Shown here: positions 18,262 through 28,604 of the stretch, in pieces
Layout of the letters: every line of letters starts with the position of its first letter
How positions within the stretch are numbered: position 1 is the stretch's first letter
Source of the DNA: Panagrolaimus kolymaensis
Taxonomy: Eukaryota > Nematoda > Chromadorea > Rhabditida > Panagrolaimidae
Direction: 5' to 3'
Length of the DNA: 64,000 nt
Assembly: GCA_028622995.1 (NCBI GenBank)
Contig: JAJQJQ010000077.1
Coordinates: 434,001 to 498,000, forward strand
Made by a program: the position numbers and the translations under genes
The notes under the pieces: model-generated
Databases searched by the model: none
The model's input: the letters and a program-made list of their open reading frames with translations, nothing else
Told to the model about the DNA's origin: nothing

Positions 18262-19683
18262 ATGATTTTTTTCATTTTAACTTTTGTTTTGTCTTATTTT
18301 TTACAACCTTCATTTTGTTTCTGCCCAAATGATGAGATTGAATGGAATTCACAATGTTATCATTTTTATTCAAATTTAACGGGATTCGAAGCGGCTGAAT
18401 TGAGCTGTATTAAAAATGGAGGACATTTGGCATCTATCCATGATGCATTTACTAATGGACTCTTAGCTCGTTGGTTTTTTAACTCCGTACGCGGGCTGCG
18501 TCAATAAAATTTTTTTAGAAGAAGCAAACAATTATTTTCATGAAAGCACTGAAACTGATTTTTGGATAGGAAGTGATAACCTTATGTCATCTGGAAATTG
18601 GACATGGACTGATGGAACTCCTTTTGATTTTATTGATTGGAAGCAAGGTGGGCCACAAAATATATCAGGTGCCAATTGCGCTGCTTTATCATTAATTGAT
18701 GGAACTTGGGGCGCACAAGATTGTTTTAAATCTAAACCTTTTGTTTGTGGCATAACTATCGTTGCGCCTACTACTACAATTATTGCCACAACATATCCAT
18801 CTTTTGTGAATTGCAGTGATGGATGGACATATTTTCCACCCTCTCATTCATGTTATGGTGCAGCAGCAAAGGGTTTGGTTTCAACATGGACTGAAGCTGA
18901 AAAATATTGTGAAAATTTGAATGCCAAACTTCCATCAGTTCATAGTTTTGAAGAAGATCGATTTTTAAGAAGTATGACTAACTCTCTTACTTTTTTTATT
19001 TTATTTTATTATTTAGCTTATAATTATGTATTTTGGAATAATTTTTGGCTTGGGCTATATTCGCTCGATGAAGGAAAAACTTGGAAGTGGAGTGATGGTT
19101 CATCTATGAATTATGTTAGTTGGGAAACTGGACAACCAGCAAATGGAGCGTATTATGCAACTAACACTGCAACAGGTTGGGAATAGTGTTAAATTACCGA
19201 CCGACCGACAAAAAAGTCGGTAAATTCAAAAAATTGTCGGTATGGAAATTGCTCTCGGTCGGTAAAGTCGGTAAAAAGTCGGTATAAAAATATGGTCGGT
19301 CGGTAAATCGGTCTGTAATAAATCGGTATAAAAAAATTTTTCGAGTTAAAAAATAAACAAAACTTTCGGTTTTTAGTCAAAAATACATTTTTTCTAATAC
19401 TAAAGTTATAATAACATCGAAAAAATTAGTATTTCAATTAACTTTTTAAGAAAAACAAATTCTGATAAGAACTTGAGAAAAAAATGTCGGTAGAAAATTT
19501 TGTCGGTCGGTAAAGTCGGTAAAATGTCTGTATAAAAAAACGGTCGGTCGGTAAATCGGTCGGTAAAAAGTCGGTCGGTAAGTCGGTAATTACCGACTTT
19601 TCGGTCGGTAATTTAACACTAGTTGGGAAGCACAACCAACAACAGCGAAATGGTTTACTATGTGCAAAAAGCCTGCTTTCTAA
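18262..19683 (+). pseudogene. Secreted C-type lectin with two CTLDs, interrupted by a MITE
   Basis: Exons 18262-18469, 18519-18971 and 19017 onward encode a signal peptide (hydrophobic stretch ending PSFCFC) and two C-type lectin-like domains. CTLD1 has the WIGSDN and WTDGTPF blocks and its cysteine pairs; a Thr-rich linker follows; CTLD2 has YFPPSHSCYG, FWLGLYS and WKWSDGS. At codon GAA the reading frame runs into a 438-bp inserted element whose first bases supply TAG (19184-19186). The rest of CTLD2, including its last cysteine, resumes in frame after the element and ends at TAA 19681-19683. As read, the product is 276 residues with an incomplete second domain. The first donor (GTTGGT) is atypical. 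Such lectins bind glycans in nematode defence or cuticle biology. Confidence 0.85.
19184..19621. mobile_element. hAT-type MITE inserted in the lectin gene
   Basis: A 438-bp non-coding element with terminal inverted repeats (TAGTGTTAAATTACCGACCG at the left; its complement at the right end, 19602-19621). It is flanked by a perfect 8-bp direct repeat GTTGGGAA (19176-19183 and 19622-19629). That duplication fits the nTnnnnAn preference of hAT transposases, and TAGTGTT is a plausible hAT terminus. Subterminal arrays of CGGTCGGTAA and AAGTCGGTA occur on both sides, in part as direct repeats, and are likely transposase-binding sites. There is no ORF of its own, so it would need a transposase from elsewhere. 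Confidence 0.9.
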
Positions 19684-19954
19684 AGCAATAAAATCATTTT
19701 TTTTAGCTTTTTTTATTGTAACAAATTTAAATAAATAATACATGCATAAAAAATCAACAGTATAAATAAGAAAACAAAAAATAGAATATTGTATTTTATA
19801 TTTTTTAACTTCACCTTTTAAAGCTATTTACGTTAAAAACTTTTGACACGCTTGCTGTAAAGAAAAAAAAATAAAGCTTAATCGCATCCTACTTGTCTAA
19901 TAAAAATTTTAAAAAGTTAAAAAAAAAGTGATTTTTATCAGAAATAAGAAATTG

Positions 19955-21114
19955 TTAACTTTCAACAAACATCCATTCTATTTCATTCCATTCAACTTCA
20001 ACGCGCCAAGGATAAACAATCCAAATATTGTTGTTATCTCCAATGCTCATTTCTTTTTCTTTCCATGGATAGTTTTTAATTTGATTGGAAAACTCAACAC
20101 TAAAATTTTCATTTTGATGAAAAGAAATATGATATATTCCGCAATTTTTCTAAAAAATATTAATATGCCCTTTAAGATACAATAAAAAACTAACTTTCAT
20201 AAAGTCACAAAAATCTTTAACATTTATGGATTCATTGGCACCAAAAATGGCAAAATATTCTAATATCTCAAATTTTGGGAGTTCCAAAGTTTGATGAAAG
20301 GTTTCAGAAGTAAAATAAAATGGTGAATCTGTATTTCTTGCATTGCTAAAATTTTTTTTAAATATTTCGCTACTTTTTTTTAAAATAAAAAAAATTACAA
20401 AATGAAAGTTTTGATATTTGAAAGGCTTGCAAGAATATCTACAAAAGCAACTAAAAATTCATGTTTTCGAACGTTGACTCCCTCAAAATTTAAATATTCT
20501 ATATTTCCTGAGTTTGTAAGCATTTTATATTCATCAAAACTTAAATCTTGATGTTGGAGGGTCAAAAGAGAAATTTCACACCGATAAATTTTTGGTAAAA
20601 TCAAAGAAAGATTATTTCTAATTTCTTCATTGAATGATTTTAAAACCCTCAAATCTCCAATAATCCAAAGTTTAAATGGAATATCACAAAATTCTTTTAC
20701 AGATTTTCTCCACATTTCACCAAATTTTGATGATACATGCCAATGTTTGAGTTTACGTAAAACGATGTAGTCAATCACCAAAATTTGAGATGTTGAATAA
20801 AAATATTTGCATGTTTGAGGCATTTTTTGATAAACCAAAGCATCGTTAAAAATGTAATGCATAATTGTTTTGGGAAAAGCAAAATATTGGAATCTTGGAG
20901 AATCAAAAGTATATTCTTCATTTTTATCGGAATAATTTGAGGGAGGGGATGATGATGTCTCACTTTGAAAGGATAAAGGCGAAACCGAACGGCTTCGATC
21001 CAATGAATTTTGAGAAGATGAACATCGACGACGCTGCTTTGAAAATATTTTAAAAAAGCATCCATTTCCTTTACTATCATTGGATGGCTTTTTCTTACTT
21101 TTTTTAAAAAGCAT
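19955..21114 (-). CDS. F-box-like adaptor family member 2, with basic N-terminal extension
   Basis: Three exons (21114-20399, 20345-20195, 20149-19955) encode 353 residues in one continuous frame. I start at the ATG at 21114; the frame is open further upstream but has no ATG there. The first 75 residues are family-atypical: a basic tract (FKKSKKKPSNDSKGNG), KQRRRCSSSQ and a Ser-rich region with RSRSVSPLSF, all potential phosphorylation or nuclear-localisation sequence. The F-box-like block follows (FAFPKTIMHYIFN ... PQTCKYFYS), then PFKLWII and DEYKMLTNSGNI, matching member 1. Exon 2 and 3 boundaries are in the same places as in member 1. Confidence 0.65.
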
Positions 21115-21595
21115 ATCTAATTTTAAAGAACAAAATAGAAAATAGACAAAGTTTGAAAAAAAAAAATAGGTGGGATTTTTTGCCTGTCCAAATAAATGCA
21201 AACAGGATGCCAATAAACTCAATTTTTTGTTGTTGTCTTTGTTTGCGCGGGAGATTTTTAATCTGAGACAGAAAAAAAGAAAGAAAGATAGTCAATCAAT
21301 AAAACCTTTTCGAAATATGAGGTCTTGGACATACGCTTGTTGGAACCAAAAAATAAAAAAGCAGGAAAAGCATACATTTTTTCTGTCTTTGTCTTTATGC
21401 AAAAATACATACAATATCTAAATTTTATGAAGAAAAAAACTCATTTAACAACAAAAATAATTACACATTTGAATTTTTTTTTATTCAAAAGCAATGCAAA
21501 GGTTAAATATTTAAAAATTCTACAGAAAGCCAAATGGAATAAAATCGGAAATACATATTTTTATCTCCCAAATTACCTTCAATTTTTTTTAATAT

Positions 21596-22513
21596 TTAGC
21601 GAGTCACCTTCCACACTTTATATGCTTTTTTCCATTTAATAATTTTTTTCGTTTTACTTTTGAAATTTTCTTTCACTAAAATTTCAAATTGTTTTTGAAT
21701 GCTTTCAGAAACAGTGGAATGAAATTTTGTTAAGAAGATGCCTTCATTTTTCTAAAAAATTTACTATTTAAAGGTTTAAAAAAGGAAATTATTTTTACCT
21801 CTAAAAAAGCTGCAAAATAAATCGGATTAAAATATTCAGACACTCCAAAAAATGATAAATTTATATTTCGCTTGAATGGAGGAAGTTCAGATAATTTTTT
21901 AGATGTTTCAAAAGTGTAGCTGGATTCTTGAATGTTATGAAAAATACTGTGAAAAACGATATTAAATAGTTTTATTTAGAAAAAAAAATTACTTACTATG
22001 TGCATCGTGAAATATTTGGAAGCCTTTCAAGAATTCGTTCGACTGGAACCAATGTACCATCCTCATCTCTCACGATCACATTTTCAAATCCAAAGTCACT
22101 GATGCAAAAAGAATTTGTTAACTTTTTGTATTCATTCCATGTCAAATTTTGATTTGCAATAGTTAAGTAGCTAACCTCACAACGATATATCTTTGTTAAC
22201 AAAAAGCTAACATTATTTCCATTGATTCGGTCGTAGCTCTTAAGTTTCCAGTAAGCCAAAGCTTGAATGAAATATTTTGTAAATTAATGGTTTGATAAAT
22301 AATGTTACTAATAAGCCAATTTTTGGAGCGATGAAGATAAATAAAATCAATGGGATAAATAGGATTTTTGGCGAAAAAATATTTGCATGTTTGAATTAAT
22401 TTTTGATAAACTTTCACAGAGGATGGATTTTTTGTAATATAAAAAATTAAAGTTCGAGGAAGCGAAAATTTTTGAACCCGAGATGTAGCAAATATACTTC
22501 CATTCTTCATCAT
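21596..22513 (-). pseudogene. F-box-like family member 3, frameshifted
   Basis: Closest relative of member 1 (shares KVYQKLIQTCKYFFAKNPI exactly, and NEYKKLTNS, VPVERILERL). The frame from ATG 22513 reads through FKLWLTGNL and then hits a stop at about 22196. The remaining homology (NNVSFLLTKIYRCE onward) is in another frame, so a 1-nt deletion or equivalent lies near 22210-22240. Downstream exons (about 21948-21809 and 21753-21596) are intact, with good splice sites and conserved KKLSELPPFKR. Either a young pseudogene or a sequencing error; everything else in it looks functional. Confidence 0.75.
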
Positions 22514-23071
22514 AAGTTAAAACGTTGTCAATCAGAATTAGAATTAAAGGAAACCAATAAATCAATAAATAGAGGTTTTAACTCGCAAAAACAGTAATTC
22601 TTTAAGCAAAAATAAGAAATTTCTATAAACTTACAAAAAGTTTTGGGAAAGGAATTTTTCACAGGAATTTTTTTTTAATTTCTTAAACCAAGCCACTAAA
22701 GAAAGAGTTGTGAGAATGCAATAACGAGAACTTGCCATCTTCCAACCATAAAGCACGAACCTTCTTTTTTGGAAAACGATAAACACTTGAGTCATATTCT
22801 AAAAGGAAAATAAATAAATAACTACTCAATTATTAACTACCAAAAATTGATGGAAATATTTGTTTGTTTGTGTGTGCGTTTTTTCTGTTAGTCCTTCTTC
22901 TGCAAATTTCTGATACACTTGCAAAGTATATTTTATTTAGTTCAAAAAACTTTTTTTTGTAAAAAAAAATATGTTTAGATAAAACTCAAACAACAAAATT
23001 TTATTTTTAAAAAAAGTTATAAAAAGTCAAAAAAGCACATCGAATTTTGAGGTATTTTCTGAATACCAAAT
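22514..23071. other. Intergenic with one weak spliced-ORF candidate
   Basis: This gap between two same-strand family members is mostly low-complexity. On the minus strand an exon-like block at 22683-22798 follows a good acceptor (CCTTTTAG). It joins in frame, across a possible 46-nt GTAGTT intron, to an open stretch extending to about 22950. The conceptual product ends in ALWLEDGKFSLLHS and resembles nothing I know. I do not call it a gene. Confidence 0.25.
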
Positions 23072-24126
23072 TTAAAAATTAAGAATCGGTGGAAGATATG
23101 TTTCATCAATTTTTACTATACTTCTTGCCCAATTTGAAAAAGAAAAAAGAATATCTTTATAATTTTCTGATATGTTTTGATGAAAAATTAAATGGAAATA
23201 TGTTTGTCGGTTTTAATGAAAACGAAAAAATTAAGAATGGATATTTTAAGAATTATAATATTTTCTAAAAAACGAAATCAAGAAGTCGCTAACCTTGAGA
23301 AATTCAGAAAAAAGCGCAAAATCAAAATCTTCGGTAATTTGATTTAAAGTAAACCTTTCAATTTTGTGAAAATTTGGGCATTGTAAAAGTAATTCCACTG
23401 TATTTGGAGTTAAAAAGAATGTGAAATTGAATCACTAAAATTCAATCATTTTTTTTTAATTAAAAAAATTTACCAATTAATACGCTTAATTTTAGGAAAA
23501 ATTTCAAAAATCTTTTCAATTGGAACTATTGACCCATTTGAATATTTAATTACCACGCTTTCAAGCCAAATATCACAAACATTTTTTGAGGTTGCAAACA
23601 ATAAAAGTTCATCAAAATTCAGATTAATTGTGTGAAGTTGGAGTTGAAAAACACAAAATCCAATAATATTATTATTAAATATTTGAGCCACAGAGTTTTC
23701 AGTTATGATATCACAAATATGGGTATTCCAAATTCTGAATGGCTGAGTAGAAATATTTTTAATTTTAATATACACATTCGTTTTTGGACAAAAAAATTTT
23801 ACATCGTTATCATTAAAGTAAATTAGTTTATAAACTATAATGATTGGATTTTTAGAATAAAAATATTTGCATGCTTTTTGCAATTTTTTATATCCTTTCG
23901 AGGAACATGGATTATTTAGAATTTGATTTATAGTATCTAGAGGAAGTGAAAATTTTTGTTTATATGGTGTTTTAAAAGTGTATGTTGCTGAATAATCATC
24001 AAACGACGATGGGTTAGAGTAATTCACTTTTAAAAATCTCCAAAGAAAAATATATAAACAGCAGCTTGCAATAATTGTGAGACACAGAAATAAGTTGAAA
24101 ACAAGAATTTCTATCTCAAAACACAA
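23072..24126 (-). pseudogene. F-box-like family member 4, degraded
   Basis: Family blocks are clear (FSLPLDTINQILNN, KACKYFYSKNPII, VPIEKIFEIFPKI). There are three independent defects. The open frame has no ATG start (it begins TTG at 24126 and no in-frame methionine precedes the F-box-like block). Exon 2 (near 23430-23300) needs a 1-nt change in a T run at about 23412 to avoid TAA and join the conserved VELLLQCPNF segment. Exon 3 (stop at 23072-23074) has lost its AG acceptor, with CATT where paralogues have CAG or TAG. The N-terminus is unusually hydrophobic, resembling a transmembrane segment. Likely a decaying gene. Confidence 0.7.
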
Positions 24127-24792
24127 ATTTTAGAAAAATTGATAAAAAGTTTTTGGGTGGATTTATTATATTTTTTGGTAAACCAACCCAAAGTTGAATG
24201 CACAACCAAAATAAACTACGGGCTGTAGCCAAGAAGATATGTGCGTTATTTTTTGCCATAGATCAACAAATTTTTCCCAGTATTTTAGAGAGAAATTTTC
24301 GTTAAAAACAAAAAAACACTTTTAAGTAATATCCTTAGAGGGAAAGGATAAACTTTGCAGTTTTTTATTGATTCAAGATTATTTTTCTCGATTGTTTAAA
24401 CATTATCGAATAAATTTATTTTGAAAGTATTATTGAAAAATAGCAAAATTAATAAGCTCATTTGTTTCATGAAAAAAAAAGGATTCGGTAAAGTTCGCTT
24501 TGTTAGTTTTTTATTCCCTTCCTTGATTTGAAATTTTTTTCTTTAAAAATTTAATTGTGTCAAAGATCTTCTTTTTTTTTGATTTCATAAAAATCATTAT
24601 TATTTTTTCTAATTTAAGCTTCATTTATTAAAAAAATCCTTCACAATAGCTTTTTTGGCTTTTTTTCTTTCATGCCTTTCAGCTGAACAAACAGAGACTC
24701 ACTCCCACTGATTTGGTCAAATTCGGTTCCAATAAACAAATGCGCTTTTTTCTTTTCTTTTAAATTTTTCTAAATCCTTTTTTAAACAAAAA
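24127..24792. other. Intergenic region, nothing recognised
   Basis: Divergent spacer between the degraded F-box-like gene and the lustrin/PEBP-like gene. It is AT-rich with one more balanced patch around 24185-24260 (GGGCTGTAGCC can form a small hairpin). No coding exon or RNA gene identified. Confidence 0.4.
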
Positions 24793-26336
24793 ATGTACAA
24801 ATTTTTATTAAAATTTTTATTGATTTTTATTATTATTTTTTTTGATTTAAGTTTTACTCAACAACCAAACCAACAACAAAATTTTCAATGCCCAAATAAT
24901 GTACAATTTGAAAGTATTGTGGCTTGTGATCCCGAAGGAATAAATGCATGTTCCCTTGGATTTCGATGTCGACCAGCAAGTATTGATGGAAATAATACTC
25001 CGACTGCCCCAGCTGTAGCTCCCAATATCACGGGGCCTGGAGTAGCTGCTAATATCACTGGAAAACCTCTGGGAGAAATTCGATATATGTGCTGTAGTTC
25101 AGCAAATATGACTATTTCACAATGTAAGTTATGGATGGGGGTTTATTAAAAAATTCGTATCGGGGATTTTTTGTATTTAAAGATTTTTTTGTTTTCATTT
25201 GTTCTTAATACTTATTAAAAATTTTGAATAAAAATAATATTTAAAAGACTCAGAAATGAATTATGGAGACTCGTGTGGCGAAAATTTCGATGATTTTCTG
25301 AAGAAAAAAATATTTATCTTGACGAAAATCAAATTTACAAAATTAAAATTAATTTTCTGGTTTAATTTAATTCTTATTGATTTTTATTTTTCCAACTTTT
25401 CTTTGCTATTTTATTTACAAAATTCTCCTTTTCAGATTTCATTGAATCTGGAGTTAGCCCCACTGCGGCTCCAATCGTTCCATTAGCAGCTTTAAAAGGC
25501 GTTGTGATGAGAGATGCTTTAACAAATCAATTAGCTTCAATCGATATAGTTGGAACAGATTTTGCTCCAAATATTGGATTGATTTCATCAAATTTTACTC
25601 TTCAAGAAGTTGGAAGTTTTACTTTATTGGATACTGTTGCATTTGATTTTCCACCTTCGGAAGGAGGATTTTTACATTTTTTGGTTGCCATTGGTTTGAA
25701 ACATATTTAAAAAAATTGCTTTTAATTATTTTTAGATCCATTATTAATTCCATCCGCGATATTTTTATACTATAATTATCCTTCATTTGGAACCCAAATT
25801 TTTAATTTAACCGATGCCGAACAAAGATTTGATAGAGGCTATAGTGAAATTATTGGAAATCATACAATTCCAGTTGAGACACAGTGTAATTAAATTTTTG
25901 TTAGAAAACTTTTCAATTTTTTCATCAAAATTTTGAAATTTTGTAAAAAATAAATTTTTTTAGACAAACAACATTTTGTCATTCTTGTTTTTCGAACTAT
26001 GCAATCTATGGAAAACGCGACACAAATTAACAACGATTTAAATCAATCTCAAGGAGATTTAGCATTTTTCCTTTCTACTACTTTGACTGGAGAAACATTG
26101 GATGCGCCAATTTTGGGAACACTTTTTAGAGTAAATTCTTTTTTTCCCAAATTTTAATAACGAAAACAAAAATTAATTTGGCTTTATTTTAGCTTCGAAC
26201 TCCATCAACAATTTTTCAAACTTCCAATGAAACTGTGACACCAGGAAATAATTCGATGAAAAAGTTTGATTCAAAAGGATTTTTAACATTTTTGTGTTTT
26301 ATACAATTTTTGATTGTAAAAATAATTTTTGTGTAG
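24793..26336 (+). CDS. Secreted/membrane protein: lustrin-type Cys module plus PEBP-like domain
   Basis: Five exons (24793-25123, 25436-25693, 25736-25885, 25964-26130, 26193-26336) join in phase to 349 residues. There is a hydrophobic signal peptide (to about residue 22), then a short Cys-rich module (CPNNVQFE ... CDPEGINAC ... GFRCRP ... YMCCSS) resembling the lustrin-type cysteine-rich repeat. A region of about 200 residues follows with PEBP-like landmarks: AIDPLLIPSA at the DPD-like site, KQHFVILVFRTM where PEBPs have HRYVFLVF, and DAPILGTLFR where they have PVAGNFF. Key ligand-site residues of PEBPs are not obviously kept. Several NxT/S sites suggest glycosylation. A C-terminal hydrophobic tail (FLTFLCFIQFLIVK) could be a membrane or GPI anchor. 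The PEBP call is inference. Donor of exon 2 (GTTTGA) is weak. Confidence 0.65.
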
Positions 26337-26444
26337 AAACCTTTATTTTATTTTAAAATCAAAATAGCGAATAAAAATACTTTTTTTAATGGTTATAAAA
26401 CCCGAAAATTTAAAAAAAAAACACAAAAAATTATGGAATACCGA

Positions 26445-26626
26445 TCATGTCGTTGAACAATAAGCAGCTTTATAAACCCCATTATCTCCACACCATCCAG
26501 TTTTATATCCATGAGCTCTACAGCATTCTTGCACGCTTCCACCATTAAAACATGTTTCAGTGAAGGCAGCAAAAGGAGGACTAGCTTCAATAAAACCCAA
26601 TAAAAATGCGCTTATTAAATTTAAAA
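26445..26626 (-). pseudogene. Small cysteine-rich secreted peptide, start codon lost
   Basis: On the minus strand, ending at TGA 26445-26447, an open stretch of about 60 codons reads as a hydrophobic leader (NLISAFLLGFIEA) then a compact Cys-rich peptide with the pattern C-x8-CC-x9-C and CRAHGYKTGWC, ending AAYC. The CC-x2-HGY-x3-WC spacing recalls invertebrate defensin-like peptides. There is no in-frame ATG (the leader begins after TAA with ATT), so it is a remnant or has an undetected first exon. Only five cysteines are present. Confidence 0.4.
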
Positions 26627-26699
26627 TTTATTAAAATTTTAACTTTTTGAGAAAAAAATATAAAATTTTGAAGATAAGAATGGAATTAATTCTTTTGAA

Positions 26700-27057
26700 T
26701 CAATTCCAATTAATTCCAATCAATTCTCAGTTAAAATCAATCAATTCCACTTCTATAGGAATTGGATTGGAATTGGAAGTGGAATTGGAGTTGGAATTGG
26801 AATTTCGCAAACACTGTTACGTTAGCTTCCTTTCTGCTCTCGGGAGCAGACGGATGCTTAGAGGAGCAGAAAGGAGCTAACGGGAGCAGCAAGCTGCTTT
26901 CAAAAGCGAGTGCTCCCGGGAGCAGAAAGGAAGTTTACGTAAGCATTGCTTTTGAAGGCAGAAAGAAAAAAGTGCTTTCGAAAGCATTGGCAAAGGAGCT
27001 TTTGGCATACTGAGCTGCCTTTGCTCATTTTTTTTTCTGCTCCCGTTGACACCCTTG
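26700..27057. repeat. GC-rich repeat island with TTGGAA and GGGAGCAG motifs
   Basis: The first part (26700-26812) is built from AATTCC/GGAATT units, with the left half on one strand and the right half complementary, so it can fold back. The second part (about 26820-27057) is markedly GC-richer than its surroundings and repeats GGGAGCAGA and GCTTTCGAAAGC-like strings. The right edge GTTGACACCCTTG (complement CAAGGGTGTCAAC) resembles a hAT terminal repeat, but I found no matching left end. Probably a truncated non-autonomous transposon. Confidence 0.5.
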
Positions 27058-27204
27058 ATTGTGTTTCATATCCACATTTGAATTAAGGGTACCGATACGC
27101 TTTTTGGCGTTTCGTTTACCAAACAAAAACGAGCATTTTTATTATTTTTTATTTGTTTGTTTAGAACTTTCAAATTCATTTTTATTAAATATTGATAGCC
27201 CAAA

Positions 27205-28382
27205 ATGAATATTTATCATTCCTATAAACCTTCATCAACATATTTCTATTCTATTCCGCCACAAATTCGAAGTTTTTCACTTCCCATTGATACAATTAAT
27301 TTTTTGTTGAAGAATATAAAATCAAGAAAATTGTATCAAAAATTAGTTAAAACATGTAAATATTTTTATTCCAAAAACCCTATTATACATTTTTATGGAT
27401 TAGTATCTGATTATCCTACTTCACCCGAGAGTACGGAGAATCCATTAACTCGTTATCGAGCTTGGCATGTGGGAGGTTTTACGATTATTGATTTGGAAAC
27501 AATTACATATAAAATTTGGCTTTCATATTGTTTAAGAATTTCTCAAAAATTGGATCTTAATTTATTGTTTAAAAAGATATTTAGAATGGAAATTAACGAA
27601 TTAACGATATCTAATATGACAATGGCTTATAAAGATTTTTATTATTTGGCTTCCAAAAATGTTATTGAAAAATTTGAATGTGAAAAAATAACGATTAAAA
27701 CCGAAGATGGAAAGACGATAGAAATGGATAAAATTTTAAAACTTTTACCTGAGATTAAAGAATTTAGATAGTAAGTTTTTTTGAAATATCGCTAAGCTTT
27801 TAAAATTCTGCTTGGATTCGATTATTTATTTTTAAAGTTTTCTTTTTAGTCGATTCAATAATAATGACCCCGGTTTATCCTCCGCAACAATAGATCGAAT
27901 GATTGAACTTCCTTATTTCGATAAATTAAAGAAGTTTCATTTTGATAACACTTCAGAAGGAACTGAAATAGAAAAGTTTTTTAGTTTTATGAAGGCATGT
28001 TTTTCACACTTAAGCTTTATCGCTTCAAATTAATGTGTAAAATTTATAGAAAAATAAGCAAGCAAAATTTGATATTTCTTTTTATTCTAAAACCCTGTCA
28101 CCAGAATATGTTTCTCGACTCCAAAATTTTGTTGAAAATGTTGCTAAAAAACAGGTGGAACATGATTTAAAAATTTTGATATATTTTGATGAAATAAATA
28201 GCCAAACTTATGATGATTTATTAGAATTGTATCATAGACCTCCTGACGAGCTTTTAGAAGCAGCTGCAGAAGCACAAATTTTGCCAGTTATTAATTTAAT
28301 TAATCAACAATTATTCAATTTAAAGAATGTGTTATCTCCTTTAATTTTAAGGGTGTATTTATTTTTTCAAAAATTGTTTTAA
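27205..28382 (+). CDS. F-box-like adaptor family member 5, with a GC-AG intron
   Basis: Three exons (27205-27770, 27850-27994, 28050-28382) encode 347 residues in frame. The F-box-like block is FSLPIDTINFLLKN then KLVKTCKYFYSKNPII. The only plus-strand member of the family here. Intron 2 begins GCATGT instead of GT and ends TTTATAG; GC-AG introns are a known minor class, and the frame and exon-3 start (AAAAATAAG, as in paralogues) agree. Exon 3 is longer than in the others and adds a C-terminal region with DLLELYHRPPDELLEAAAEA. Its inverted orientation relative to members 1-4 points to an inversion or an independent duplication. Confidence 0.65.
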
Positions 28383-28604
28383 AAATTATTATTAACTTGA
28401 GGCTTTTTTATATTTAAGTGAAAATAATAATAATAATTTGTACTTTTTTTTATTTTCTAAAAGTAAAAAAACAAAAATTTGTAAATTACTAAAAATATTT
28501 AAAAATTTTATTATCGCATGGCAGGTTTTTGGCTTTAACTTGAAAACAAACAAAAAAATAAATTAATTAAAAGTAAAAAAAGCAATCAATAACCGTAAAA
28601 TAAA
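28383..28604. other. Convergent 3' flanks
   Basis: Short AT-rich spacer between the convergent F-box-like gene and EFR3. Presumably both polyadenylation regions. No gene. Confidence 0.5.

Noticed and set aside
22683..22950. Two-exon minus-strand gene between F-box-like members 3 and 4
   Set aside because: Only splice phase supports it; no start codon, family or paralogue was recognised.
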